The notes under the pieces: generated by a model | What the model was told of the DNA's origin: nothing | Seen by the model: the letters and a program-made list of their open reading frames with translations, nothing else | The model's database searches: none | Source of the DNA: Prevotella sp. | GTDB taxonomy: Bacteria > Bacteroidota > Bacteroidia > Bacteroidales > Bacteroidaceae | Length of the DNA: 44,882 nt | Reading direction: 5' to 3' | NCBI GenBank assembly: GCA_022782305.1 | Contig: JALFPC010000035.1 | Coordinates: 1-44,882, forward strand | In this document: positions 19,232 through 28,247 of the stretch, piece by piece | How positions within the stretch are numbered: position 1 is the first letter of the stretch | Layout of the letters: each line of letters begins with the position of its first letter | Made by a program: the position numbers and the translations under genes

Positions 19232-20354
19232 GAGAAAGATATAGGTTCTCATATCTCTCCGCTATCTTTTTATAGTCATGATGTTTTGCCACATAAGCAA
19301 TGCTCTCCTTTTTGAGTTGGCATATCATCTCTTTGGGCATGTCAACAAGCGCTTGCAGTTGCCTTACCACATCATCATAATCAGGTTTCACGTTGATGAT
19401 TGGACACAATTTATCCTCATTTAATATCTCATAATTTTCTGGTTCTCCGCCACCAACACAGATAATTCCTTTAGACATAGCCAGCAGGGCATTCATGGCC
19501 GGTGTATAACTATAAAGTTGGTCGAGTATTACATCGCTGCTCTCCATGAGATGCTTATATGTATCAAAGGGTACCGATTCAACCACCACCAGATTAACCA
19601 TGTCTTTATTCCTGTCTCTAATCTCTTCTGCAGCCTTTAGCATGATGTCTGTACCCTTATACTCGCTTCTTGTCTTGTTGATGCCAATAAAGATTGTCAG
19701 TTTGAATTTCTTGTTATTATCATTTGTGCAATGCTTGCCATCGTTGATAATATGCCCAGAATAATCATCCATTTTTATGGGCATGGGAATGAATGTAGCC
19801 TTTTGCCCGAATGAAAGTTCATAGCACACCTGATATTCATACAGTCCTGTAACAATGGCATCACAATCGTTGGCAATCATCCTGTTTAGTTTTTCCTTAT
19901 CGGTGCCTATCCAGTCTTGAATTTCCTTTATGGCATCACGGTTGGTTCGCAGTTTGTTGCCTATATTAAAATCGCTGTATCTCAACGGTTTATGTTGAAT
20001 GCAATTATAAACCCAGTAATAATCCATTCCAAACCCTCCGAGCACCACCGCCCTGTTATGCTTTCTCAGAAAGCGATATAGCAGGAATATCTTTTTAGCT
20101 TTAAGTTCCACAAACATAGGATTGATGAGTTGCACGATATCATATCCCACAAAATTCCTGAGGTTAGCAATGATGCGTGCATAGAGCAGAGCTCCACCCA
20201 GTTTCCCCTTCTCTCTCTTGAGGTTGATATCCCTTGGGTAGTTTTTCCAGAAGTCACCATTTGAAGCCAGACACACCTCATGACCTCTGAGCCTGAGTCC
20301 TTCGGCCAGAGTAGCATGCACATTGCTGTATTCTCCCAAGAGCAGTATTCTCAT
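19215..20354 (-). CDS. Glycosyltransferase, GT4-like
   Basis: The 379-residue protein begins M-R-I-L-L-L-G-E-Y-S-N-V-H, a GT-B N-terminal strand and loop, so I chose the ATG at 20354 over one five codons upstream. The C-terminal half has I-F-I-G-I-N, a K-G-T-D loop near 240 and G-G-G-E-P-E-N-Y-E-I near 315, the usual donor-binding region with its E-x7-E type spacing. Such enzymes transfer sugars from nucleotide donors to polysaccharide or lipid carriers. It lies downstream of a GT2 gene on the same strand and runs convergently into the HU/LysM gene. Its last codons lie inside the terminator hairpin of that gene. Confidence 0.82.
   Translation of the reverse strand: MRILLLGEYSNVHATLAEGLRLRGHEVCLASNGDFWKNYPRDINLKREKGKLGGALLYARIIANLRNFVGYDIVQLINPMFVELKAKKIFLLYRFLRKHNRAVVLGGFGMDYYWVYNCIQHKPLRYSDFNIGNKLRTNRDAIKEIQDWIGTDKEKLNRMIANDCDAIVTGLYEYQVCYELSFGQKATFIPMPIKMDDYSGHIINDGKHCTNDNNKKFKLTIFIGINKTRSEYKGTDIMLKAAEEIRDRNKDMVNLVVVESVPFDTYKHLMESSDVILDQLYSYTPAMNALLAMSKGIICVGGGEPENYEILNEDKLCPIINVKPDYDDVVRQLQALVDMPKEMICQLKKESIAYVAKHHDYKKIAERYENLYLSLISPQ
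19220..19273 (+). terminator. Strong hairpin terminator of the HU/LysM gene inside the convergent glycosyltransferase end
   Basis: GCGGAGAGATA at 19220-19230 pairs with TATCTCTCCGC at 19252-19262 (11 perfect pairs). After an A/A mismatch the stem continues with GAGAA 19232-19236 and TTCTC 19246-19250, and TATCTTTTTAT follows at 19263. It overlaps the last codons of the minus-strand glycosyltransferase. Confidence 0.75.
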
Positions 20355-20400
20355 TTCTGTGATATTCAAAGAAAATAATCCAATGCCAACCCACTTTCCG

Positions 20401-21381
20401 CTAAGCCAACTTGCTCAGTATACCTGCCGATTTGATTAGCAGACTTCTTCCCATGGCGCTATTGGTCATCTTTCTAAACATTGTATATTTCTTGCTGTAT
20501 TTCTTGTCTGGCAAGGGGAAGAGTCCGAGTTGCGTCAGTCTTTCTATGCGGTGCTCGAGTTGGTTTTGTGATTTTGTGGCCACGATGACTCCATATAGAT
20601 AATCCATAGTTAGCTGAGCCACTCTTCTTTGCAATGCCAGGGCCTCATATTGCGGTAGGGAAGCCGCTTTATTGTTTAGTTTCACTATGATGCTCTCAAT
20701 GTCGTTCATTCTTTTGATTACATGTCTCGGGTCACGTTTTGTTGTTATCGAACCCTTATGCTTTCTGTAGAAATAGGCTTTTGCGTTGGTATGATAGAGC
20801 CTTTCAGCTTTGAGAAACAATACGGGTGTGAAATCCTCGTCTTCATGCAGCAGTCCTTTTATAAATCTCATGTCACCGAGCAGAGCACGTTTAAACAGGT
20901 AACTGCATGCGCTTGCTTTCAGGTTATAGTTTTTTAGATAGTTGGCACCATCTGTCACCGTATCGGTTTGAAAAGCCGTTTTATTGGGCATGGATCCTGT
21001 ATGCTCAAACTGTACAATCTCTGGTGTTTCATATCTCACAATGTCGAGACACTGGTCATAAGCCCACGATATTAGGAAGTCGTCGGCATCCACAAATTGT
21101 ATGAACTGCCCGCTTGCTATGTCCAGTCCCCGATTGCGTGCAGCACTCAGTCCACTGTTTTTTTGTCTGACATAAATGATGTGGTCTTTGATATCGTCCA
21201 ACTCGTTGATTGGGCAGTAGTCCGATCCATCATCGATGATGATAATCTCCCTCTCGTCTTGTTTGAGCGATAGTCTAATCATGCTGTCCACACACTCTCT
21301 GAGCATGTCAACAGGTTCGTTATGGTAAGGTATGATGAAGCTCACTATAGGAGCGTCATTATCAGTATTTTTGCTAATCAT
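20401..21381 (-). CDS. Glycosyltransferase family 2 protein
   Basis: The 326-residue protein has a GT-A domain: P-I-V-S-F-I-I-P-Y-H-N-E at 11-22, the nucleotide-binding I-I-I-D-D-G-S near 50, N-S-G-L-S-A-A-R-N-R-G near 76-86 and the metal-binding D-A-D-D near 97-100. The C-terminal half is variable and sets the acceptor. The enzyme would add a sugar to a cell-surface glycan. It lies upstream of the GT4-like gene, 46 bases apart, and the two probably act on the same glycan. The -7 box lies only four bases before the ATG. Confidence 0.88.
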   Translation of the reverse strand: MISKNTDNDAPIVSFIIPYHNEPVDMLRECVDSMIRLSLKQDEREIIIIDDGSDYCPINELDDIKDHIIYVRQKNSGLSAARNRGLDIASGQFIQFVDADDFLISWAYDQCLDIVRYETPEIVQFEHTGSMPNKTAFQTDTVTDGANYLKNYNLKASACSYLFKRALLGDMRFIKGLLHEDEDFTPVLFLKAERLYHTNAKAYFYRKHKGSITTKRDPRHVIKRMNDIESIIVKLNNKAASLPQYEALALQRRVAQLTMDYLYGVIVATKSQNQLEHRIERLTQLGLFPLPDKKYSKKYTMFRKMTNSAMGRSLLIKSAGILSKLA

Positions 21382-21385
21382 AGGG

Positions 21386-21393
21386 CAAAGGTA
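21386..21393 (-). promoter_or_regulatory. -7 box of the glycosyltransferase pair (leaderless)
   Basis: The minus strand reads TACCTTTG, an exact consensus match. With four bases between it and the ATG at 21381, transcription would start at the initiation codon. Confidence 0.55.
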
Positions 21394-21434
21394 ATAAAAA
21401 AATGTAAAATTGAGCCCACATATCGTATTTTATT

Positions 21435-21464
21435 TTGTATAATAGTCTTTTTCCATTAACTTTG
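21435..21464 (+). promoter_or_regulatory. Promoter of the B12 uptake operon
   Basis: TTG at 21435-21437 and TAACTTTG at 21457-21464 with a 19-base spacer match the Bacteroidetes consensus. Transcription would start just before the riboswitch at 21473. Confidence 0.75.
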
Positions 21465-21472
21465 CACCTGTA

Positions 21473-21654
21473 ATCAGGGTTTGCCGCTATGGCAACGCAA
21501 GAGGGAACGAGGTGAAAATCCCCGACAGTCCCGCTGCTGTGAGCTGTCATTGATGTGCCCAAACAAATGTGTCACTGGCATTATTTTTAATGTAAACAAT
21601 CATCTGCTGGGAAGACGTTTGAAGCACGATGGCGAGTCAGAATACCTGCCCGAT
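21473..21654 (+). promoter_or_regulatory. Cobalamin riboswitch
   Basis: The core elements of the B12 riboswitch occur in order: GAGGGAAC at about 21508, GAGGTGAAAATCCCC at 21519, a CAGTCCCGCTGCTGTGA B12-box stretch at about 21527-21543, a GTCACTGG segment at about 21570, GGGAAGACG at 21609 and GAGTCAGAATACCTGCC at 21634-21650. The outer ends ATCAGGG (21473) and CCCGAT (21649) can pair as P1. The RNA binds adenosyl- or methylcobalamin and represses the transport genes when B12 is plentiful. The start of btuB lies 68 bases after the aptamer. Confidence 0.93.
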
Positions 21655-21722
21655 GATAATTATCGTAACGATTATGCATAGGCCATGCTCGAGGACAAGT
21701 GGGCCATGCGCAAATATTAATT

Positions 21723-23729
21723 ATGACTATAAAAAGGAACTTATGTGTGGCATTGATGGCCATGTTGTTGCCATGTGTCTCTTCTCCCTGCCATGCAGGA
21801 TTATTCCAGTCTGTCATTGACAGTACTCATCATGTCAAGGAGGTAGTGGTGACATCCAAGTCGAAGGGTCGCGATGTGATGCCCGTTCAGACCTTATCAT
21901 GCGAGCAGTTGGAAAAGCTTCGTTCCAACAGTATTGCCGATGCTTTGCGCTATTTCTCGGGCATGCAGATCAAGGACTACGGAGGTGTTGGCGGTTTAAA
22001 GACTGTCAATGTTCGCAGTATGGGCACCAATCATACGGGCATCTGCTATGATGGAATTGAATTGGGCAATGCCCAGAACGGGCAGATAGACTTAGGTCAG
22101 TTTTCATTAGACAATGTAGAGGAGATATCCTTGTATAATGGTCATCGCAGTGCATTGCTTCAGACCGCCTCCGATTATGCCAATGCGGGCACAGTGTATA
22201 TCCGCACTCGTCGTCCGCGCTTTACTGATAGTCGCAACACCAATCTCTTATTGAAAGCCAAATATGGTGCTAGCGATCTCATACGCCTCTCCACCCTTTG
22301 GGAGCAGCATTTCTCTGACAATGTGAGCATGTCACTGTCTGCCGAAGCACTCAACTCAAGCGGCAAGTATAAGTTTCGCTACCGCCGTTTCAATATAGAT
22401 GGTACCGTGGCCTACGACACCACTTCCGTGCGTAATAATGGCGATGTTTGGTCGGTAAGGGTAGAGGACAACCTCTTTGGCCATAGTTCTTTCTCCACAT
22501 GGAATATCAAACTATATACATACCATTCGGAGCGTGGCATACCAGGTGCCATAGTGAACAATGTGTGGCGAAGGGGCGAGCGTCAGCATGACCACAACAG
22601 TTTTGTTCAGGGAGCCATGACCTTCGCTCCCACAGATTGGCTCACATCCAAGTTGACAGCCAAATATGCCTTTTACGATACACGATATATAAATCGCGAC
22701 ACCACCCAGATGCTCATCGACAATACTTATCGCCAGCAGGAGTGTTATGTATCGTTTGCCAATATGGCATCGCTCTTGTCATGGTGGTCATTGTCAATGA
22801 GTTATGATTTTCGTTATAACAAGTTGGATGCCGCCATTCCGCTTTTTTCATATCCTCGTCGCTATACCAATATGCTGTCAGTAGCCTCATCATTCGCCTA
22901 CGATGGATTGAAGGTTCAGTTGGGTTGTCTTGCCCATGCTGCTAAAGACCACAACCGATTGCAGTCGCTGCCCCATACCACGGTCTACACCCCTTCGATG
23001 GTGGTTGCATGGAGCCCGTGGCAGTCAGATATTCTCACCTTGCGAGCCTTTGCTAAGCGTAGCCATCGTATGCCAACCTTCAATGACCTTTATTATACCG
23101 ACATGGGCAATGCCCGGCTCAAACCCGAGACAGCAGTGCAATACAACGTAGGTTTTGTCACTTCCCACCGTTTTTTGCATGGAATAATAAGTAGTGTGAT
23201 GCTTTCTGCCGATGCATATTATAACTCTGTACACAACAAGATAGTGGCATATCCCAAAGGTCAGCAGTTTCGCTGGACCATGCTCAACCTTGGCCGCGTG
23301 CATATCAAGGGCACGGATATAGAGGCAGCCATGACACTCAGTCCAACCCGCGACATGTCGCTCACTGCCCGTCTGCAATATACCTACCAGCAGGCGCGCG
23401 ATGTGACCTCACCCGCCGATGTTTATTACAAGCACCAGATACCCTATATCCCCTGGCATAGCGGTTCTGCCATCATACAATGTTCGTGGCACAATGTGGA
23501 TATCAACTACAGTTTCATCTATACAGGTCAGCGCTATTCGCAGCAGGAGAACATACGCTATAATCATGTTGAACCATGGTATACCAGCGACCTTTCAGCG
23601 TCATACCATTATGACCACTGGCGCGTAACTCTTGAGGTAAACAATCTCTTGAGCCAGGATTATGATGTGATACTCAACTATCCGATGCCAAAGCGAAACG
23701 CAGCTGTAACACTCGAATACAAACTCTGA
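21723..23729 (+). CDS. btuB: TonB-dependent outer-membrane cobalamin receptor BtuB
   Basis: From the ATG at 21723 the product has 668 residues. An upstream in-frame ATG at 21699 lacks signal-peptide character, whereas M-T-I-K-R-N starts a clean signal sequence ending near S-P-C-H-A. The TonB-box-like segment V-K-E-V-V-V-T-S and the plug domain (D-A-L-R-Y-F-S-G-M-Q-I-K-D-Y-G-G, then V-N-V-R-S-M-G) follow, and then a beta-barrel of about 500 residues. Identification as the cobalamin receptor rests on the riboswitch in front and the BtuG, BtuF and BtuC genes behind. It imports cobalamin across the outer membrane using TonB energy. Confidence 0.92.
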   Translation: MTIKRNLCVALMAMLLPCVSSPCHAGLFQSVIDSTHHVKEVVVTSKSKGRDVMPVQTLSCEQLEKLRSNSIADALRYFSGMQIKDYGGVGGLKTVNVRSMGTNHTGICYDGIELGNAQNGQIDLGQFSLDNVEEISLYNGHRSALLQTASDYANAGTVYIRTRRPRFTDSRNTNLLLKAKYGASDLIRLSTLWEQHFSDNVSMSLSAEALNSSGKYKFRYRRFNIDGTVAYDTTSVRNNGDVWSVRVEDNLFGHSSFSTWNIKLYTYHSERGIPGAIVNNVWRRGERQHDHNSFVQGAMTFAPTDWLTSKLTAKYAFYDTRYINRDTTQMLIDNTYRQQECYVSFANMASLLSWWSLSMSYDFRYNKLDAAIPLFSYPRRYTNMLSVASSFAYDGLKVQLGCLAHAAKDHNRLQSLPHTTVYTPSMVVAWSPWQSDILTLRAFAKRSHRMPTFNDLYYTDMGNARLKPETAVQYNVGFVTSHRFLHGIISSVMLSADAYYNSVHNKIVAYPKGQQFRWTMLNLGRVHIKGTDIEAAMTLSPTRDMSLTARLQYTYQQARDVTSPADVYYKHQIPYIPWHSGSAIIQCSWHNVDINYSFIYTGQRYSQQENIRYNHVEPWYTSDLSASYHYDHWRVTLEVNNLLSQDYDVILNYPMPKRNAAVTLEYKL

Positions 23730-23735
23730 TGATCA

Positions 23736-24923
23736 ATGAAAACAGATATGAATAAATACATACCCCAAGTAAGCATGTGCATGATGACGGCTGTAATGTT
23801 GGCAGCCAGTCTGTTGGCATTTCATTCGTGCCGCGAAGATCAGTTGGTGATATATTCAGAAGAGGATATAACTGGTGGTGCTTCTTCAGATGGCGATATC
23901 GTGGGCATGTATGTGCTCAATGAAGGCAATATGGGTAGTAACAAGTGTACCCTCGACTATCTTGATCTCATTGGCAAGGATGGCACTTCTGTCTATCACC
24001 GTAACATTTATTCGGAGCGCAATCCGCATGAAATCAAGGAATTGGGCGATGTGGGCAATGATATAAAGATATACGGTAGTCGTCTGTGGATGGTTATCAA
24101 CTGCAGCAATAAGGTGGAAGTGGCCACAGCCGATTCTGCCCGCAAGATAGGCAAGATAGACATACCCAACTGCCGTTATGTGTCGTTCTATGGCGACCAT
24201 GCCTATATCAGTTCGTATGTTGGACCTGTGATGGTTAGCGGCGATGCCCCGCTGGGCCGTGTCTACAAGGTAGACACACTCACTTTACAAAAGGTAGACT
24301 CCATCACCGTGGGTTATCAGCCCGAGCAGATGGCCATAGCCAATGGTCACCTTTATGTGGCAAACAGCGGCGGCTATCGTGTGCCCAATTACGATAATAC
24401 CGTTAGTGTGATAGACTTGGCCACCTTCCGCGAGACATCCAAAATAGAAGTAGACATCAACCTGCATAAGATGTGTGCCGACCGCTATGGTCAGGTGTGG
24501 GTAACATCGCGTGGCGATAACATGTTGATTGCACCCTCGCTTCATTGGTTGTCGCCCGATGGCCACATAGGCCATATCGACATACCCATCACCGACATGT
24601 GCATGGTGGGCGACTCCTTATATTATATAGGTACCACTGTGGATATCTACACGGGCAAAACCACATTCTCTCATGGCATCATAGATGTAAAGAAGCATGA
24701 GCAGGTGTGCAGTAGCCTCTCTGATGCTCACGAGATGCAATCCATGACCATGCCATACGCCATGATAGTGAATCCCATATACCATGATTTCTATATCATG
24801 GATGCAAAGAATTATGTGTCGAGCGGACTCCTATACCATTTCCTTCATGATGGCAGTTTCGACTGGAAACAGAAGACTGGCGACATTCCTGCCCATGCCT
24901 GCTTCGTATATAAGAAACAATGA
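23736..24923 (+). CDS. btuG: BtuG-like surface B12-binding lipoprotein (YncE/DUF5074-type beta-propeller)
   Basis: The 395-residue protein has an N-terminal signal ending in L-A-F-H-S-C, a plausible lipobox. The mature part has repeated beta-propeller blades such as Y-V-L-N-E-G-N-M-G-S-N, V-A-N-S-G-G near 210, V-S-V-I-D-L near 225 and V-T-S-R-G-D near 250. It starts seven bases after btuB. In Bacteroides thetaiotaomicron the propeller lipoprotein BtuG next to BtuB sits on the cell surface, binds B12 very tightly and passes it to BtuB. The same position and fold here support the same role; direct B12 binding is inferred. Confidence 0.85.
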   Translation: MKTDMNKYIPQVSMCMMTAVMLAASLLAFHSCREDQLVIYSEEDITGGASSDGDIVGMYVLNEGNMGSNKCTLDYLDLIGKDGTSVYHRNIYSERNPHEIKELGDVGNDIKIYGSRLWMVINCSNKVEVATADSARKIGKIDIPNCRYVSFYGDHAYISSYVGPVMVSGDAPLGRVYKVDTLTLQKVDSITVGYQPEQMAIANGHLYVANSGGYRVPNYDNTVSVIDLATFRETSKIEVDINLHKMCADRYGQVWVTSRGDNMLIAPSLHWLSPDGHIGHIDIPITDMCMVGDSLYYIGTTVDIYTGKTTFSHGIIDVKKHEQVCSSLSDAHEMQSMTMPYAMIVNPIYHDFYIMDAKNYVSSGLLYHFLHDGSFDWKQKTGDIPAHACFVYKKQ

Positions 24924-24943
24924 CAGATTAAAACATATCATAT

Positions 24944-25972
24944 ATGACAAAGAATATAAAGAATACAATAACTGTGCTGTGTATAGCATTGTCATGCAAT
25001 CATATAGACACATTTGCTCAAGAGTACAGTAAGTATCTGCATGCTGTGGATGAATACCAACCTGCTCCTGGTCAGTTTGTCAATGAGTTGCCTGAATATG
25101 AGTTGGGCGACGATGCTGCCTCCATGGCAGCCAAGTGCACCGAGTCACTCACCACGGGAGGCATAGTTAGCCTTGGTGGTTTTGGCGGGTATATAACCTT
25201 TCATTTCGACCACAGCATAAGCAATGTGCCTGGCAAGTGCGATTTATATATCTCAGGCAATGGCTACAACGGCAATTCAGAACCTGGCATAGTAATGGTG
25301 ATGAGAGATGATAATGCCAACGGACTGCCCGACGATACATGGTATGAACTGGCAGGCAGTGCAGATACCGACAGCATCGGCAAGGTGATATATAATTATT
25401 CCATAACCTATACACCCAATCCCATGGGCAACATTCCGTGGACCGACAACCAAGGTAACAGCGGAGAGATGAATCGCAATGGCTATCATCAGCAGGAATA
25501 CTTTCCCGCATGGATAGACACAAACCTTACCTTTACTGGCACACGTCTACCCAACAATGCCACAAACAAAGGTACTGACACTCAACCATATTATTTTCTC
25601 ACATCTCTGCGCTATGGATATGTGGACAATGCATCGCGCACCGACACCACGGCATGCAGTTTTGATATTTCATGGGCTGTGGATGCAGAGCGACGTCCTG
25701 TAACCCTTGACCGCATAGACTTTGTAAGGGTATACTGTGCTGTCAACCAGCAGTGCGGATGGATAGGTGAGACGTCAACGGAGATAACAGGTGCCGAAGA
25801 CCTTCATCTGACCGAGTCTTTGCAGTCTACAGCCATCTCTTCACCCATAGATGACAATGCAGACCATAATGACATTTATTCACTTTCAGGTCATCGCAGA
25901 CCAGCCATGGTGAGGGGACTGAACATAATACGTAACGGCCGAGGTAAGGTCAGAAAGGTGGTGGTAAGATGA
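24944..25972 (+). CDS. B12-locus cell-surface protein with a sorting-signal-like C-terminal tail
   Basis: The 342-residue protein has an N-terminal signal (cleavage near T-F-A or at the Cys of A-L-S-C). Its mature part includes G-G-F-G-G-Y-I-T-F-x-F-D-H, D-x-N-x-N-G-L-P-D-D-x-W-Y-E-L-A-G, W-T-D-N-Q-G and N-Q-x-C-G-W-I-G-E-T-S-T-E, familiar from surface proteins in Bacteroidetes B12 loci. The last 40 residues (I-Y-S-L-S-G-H-R-R... G-L-N-I-I-R-N-G... R-K-V-V-V-R) resemble the C-terminal domain that type IX secretion uses. A role in binding B12 at the surface is likely by context; I cannot say whether it is BtuH. Its stop overlaps the btuF start (ATGA). Confidence 0.75.
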   Translation: MTKNIKNTITVLCIALSCNHIDTFAQEYSKYLHAVDEYQPAPGQFVNELPEYELGDDAASMAAKCTESLTTGGIVSLGGFGGYITFHFDHSISNVPGKCDLYISGNGYNGNSEPGIVMVMRDDNANGLPDDTWYELAGSADTDSIGKVIYNYSITYTPNPMGNIPWTDNQGNSGEMNRNGYHQQEYFPAWIDTNLTFTGTRLPNNATNKGTDTQPYYFLTSLRYGYVDNASRTDTTACSFDISWAVDAERRPVTLDRIDFVRVYCAVNQQCGWIGETSTEITGAEDLHLTESLQSTAISSPIDDNADHNDIYSLSGHRRPAMVRGLNIIRNGRGKVRKVVVR

Positions 25973-27075
25973 AATCATTGCTCGCATCCCTCTTGCTACT
26001 ACTCATCTGCTCATGCCAGAGTGGCAAGCGCCAGGCATCACATGATACATCCGCTTCTGGTGATACCATTCGCATGAAATATTCGCGTCTGCTTACCATT
26101 GTGCGTCATGACCATTACACATTGGTACATATAGCCAATCCATGGCGTAAGGGCACCATCCTACATAGTTATGTGCTCACAGACAGCAGTTACCACGGCG
26201 ACCTGCCTGATGCAACCCGACTCAATATTCCTCTGCGCCGCATGGCCCTGTTCTCCACAGTGCAAACCAGTCTGATGGTAGACCTCGGCAGATCGTCAAG
26301 CATAGCGGCAGTGGCCGATCGCAAATATATCAAGACACCATTGCCCGAAGGCATCGCCGATGTTGGCGACTCTATGAATCCTGACATCGAGCGTCTCATG
26401 TCTACTTGTGCCGATGCCCTGTTTGTGTCGCCCTTTCAAAACAGTGGTGGCTATGGCAAGGTAGGTGAGATAGGTATACCTGTGGTGGAATGTGCCGATT
26501 ATATGGAGCCATCCCCTTTGGCTCGCGCCGAATGGATACGGTTCTATGGCATGCTCGTAGGGGCTGAGCAAAAAGCCGAAGAGTGGTTTCAGCATGTAGA
26601 TAGCAGTTACCAATCTCTCAAGTCTATAGCAGCCAAGGCATCCTCGCATCCCAAGGTTAACATGGATAAGATGACGGGCAATGTGTGGTATGTGCCAGGA
26701 GGCAAGAGCACCATTGGACATATGATCAGCGATGCCGGCATACGATATCCCTTTGCCGACGACCAATCGGCGGGCAGCCTTTCGCTCTCTTTAGAGTCGG
26801 TGATGGAGCATGCCGCCGATGCACCATTATGGTTATTCCGCTATGATCAGCCCCATGATATCACTTACGCAGAACTGGCTTCTGAGCACCGGGCCTACAA
26901 CCTCTTTGATGCCTTCCGCCATCGCAATTGTTATGGTTGCAATGTGATGACCACACGCTTCTATGAAGAGACACCATTCCGCCCCGACCTGCTGCTCAAT
27001 GATTTCATTGTGATGGCACACCCTGAGATTGACCAACTGCAACCGTTGCGCTATTTCAAAAAGGTAAGAGAGTAG
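25969..27075 (+). CDS. btuF: Cobalamin ABC transporter substrate-binding lipoprotein BtuF
   Basis: The 368-residue protein starts with a lipoprotein signal (L-L-L-L-I-C-S-C). It has the cluster A fold of BtuF/FecB-type binding proteins: V-A-D-R-K-Y-I near residue 113, N-P-D-I-E-R-L near 135, and P-V-V-E-C-A-D near 165, with a Y-F-like C-terminal lobe. It would take B12 delivered by BtuB in the periplasm and hand it to BtuC. It overlaps the preceding stop by four bases and precedes btuC by 56 bases. Confidence 0.88.
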   Translation: MKSLLASLLLLLICSCQSGKRQASHDTSASGDTIRMKYSRLLTIVRHDHYTLVHIANPWRKGTILHSYVLTDSSYHGDLPDATRLNIPLRRMALFSTVQTSLMVDLGRSSSIAAVADRKYIKTPLPEGIADVGDSMNPDIERLMSTCADALFVSPFQNSGGYGKVGEIGIPVVECADYMEPSPLARAEWIRFYGMLVGAEQKAEEWFQHVDSSYQSLKSIAAKASSHPKVNMDKMTGNVWYVPGGKSTIGHMISDAGIRYPFADDQSAGSLSLSLESVMEHAADAPLWLFRYDQPHDITYAELASEHRAYNLFDAFRHRNCYGCNVMTTRFYEETPFRPDLLLNDFIVMAHPEIDQLQPLRYFKKVRE

Positions 27076-27131
27076 TATATAAGGAGCATAAGAGACAAAA
27101 CATATTGATAAACAAATAGATAACACGAGAT

Positions 27132-28139
27132 ATGAGATATATCCTGATGACTATTGCCCTGCTACTGCTGCTACTTGCCAATATGGTGTTTGGCACTGTT
27201 TCCATACCTCCCGAGTCGGTCATAACCATCCTCACGGGAGGCGACTGCGACAATGAGATATGGAGATATATCATCATCGGTTCGCGCCTTCCGCAGTCTA
27301 TCACTGCCTTGCTTTCGGGCATGTCATTGTCGGCATGCGGACTGATGTTGCAAACCATCTTTCGCAATCCCCTTGCTGACCCTTCCATCCTCGGTATCAG
27401 CAGTGGAGCATCGCTTGGAGTGGCCATGGTCACCCTTTTCTTCGGTGGTTTGTTTGTGGCTGGCTCTTTCTCTATCACTGGTTATGCCGCCACAGTGATA
27501 GCCGCCTTTATGGGTGCAGTGATAGTGATAGGCCTCATCATGTTCTTCTCTTCAGTAGTGCGAAATCATATCCTCGTGCTCATCATAGGCATCATGATAG
27601 GCTATCTATCATCGTCGGCCATCACCCTGCTCAACTATTTCGCCACGCAGGAGGGTGTGAAGACCTATTCGGTGTGGAGCATGGGCAGTTTCTCAGGTGT
27701 CACCCTCACCATGTTGCCATGGTTTGTCACCATGAGCATGGTGGCACTACTGCTTTGCATACTGCTCATCAAACCCCTCAACGCACTCCTTCTTGGCGAT
27801 AACTATGCCTCAAATCTTGGCTACAACATTAAGCGCCTTCGCCATCTCATGCTATTCATCACGGGCATAGTTACAGCAGTGGTAACGTCAGTATGCGGCC
27901 CTATATCCTTTATAGGGCTTGCAGTGCCACACATAGCGCGACTTACCACCACATCCGACAATCATCTTGCGCTCATGCCCTCCACCATACTCATTGGAGG
28001 CATAGTGGCTCTATCATGCAACCTCGTAACAGCCATGCCCGGCGATGGCACGATTATTCCCATCAATGCCGTGACACCACTTGTGGGAGCCCCAGTGATT
28101 ATTTGGGTTATAATGCGTGGCATGGTTAAAAAACAATAA
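27132..28139 (+). CDS. btuC: Cobalamin ABC transporter permease BtuC
   Basis: The 335-residue protein is a FecCD-family permease with about ten membrane helices. Family motifs include R-L-P-Q-S-I-T-A-L-L-S-G near residue 52, G-L-M-L-Q-T-I-F-R-N-P-L-A-D-P near 70, the G-x-S-S-G-A-S cluster near 90, and C-G-P-I-S-F-I-G-L-A-V-P-H-I-A-R near 255. It forms the inner-membrane channel for B12. A btuD ATPase should follow but does not; the next gene, after a new promoter, is an unrelated lipoprotein. Confidence 0.93.
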   Translation: MRYILMTIALLLLLLANMVFGTVSIPPESVITILTGGDCDNEIWRYIIIGSRLPQSITALLSGMSLSACGLMLQTIFRNPLADPSILGISSGASLGVAMVTLFFGGLFVAGSFSITGYAATVIAAFMGAVIVIGLIMFFSSVVRNHILVLIIGIMIGYLSSSAITLLNYFATQEGVKTYSVWSMGSFSGVTLTMLPWFVTMSMVALLLCILLIKPLNALLLGDNYASNLGYNIKRLRHLMLFITGIVTAVVTSVCGPISFIGLAVPHIARLTTTSDNHLALMPSTILIGGIVALSCNLVTAMPGDGTIIPINAVTPLVGAPVIIWVIMRGMVKKQ

Positions 28140-28166
28140 ATGCTATGATAGATGAATAATATTGCC

Positions 28167-28174
28167 TACCTTTG
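28167..28174 (+). promoter_or_regulatory. -7 box of the Ig-like lipoprotein gene
   Basis: TACCTTTG is an exact consensus match, 73 bases before the ATG at 28248. It separates this gene from the B12 operon. Confidence 0.6.
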
Positions 28175-28247
28175 CAAACACATTGGTATACATATCGTAT
28201 ACTCATAGCAAAAAGACATTAACATATCAATTAATAACTTATCATTT

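Noticed and set aside
21681..21709. GGCCATGC direct repeat between the riboswitch and btuB as an expression platform
   Set aside because: The copies are direct rather than inverted and cannot pair with each other; I could not build a convincing alternative structure by eye.
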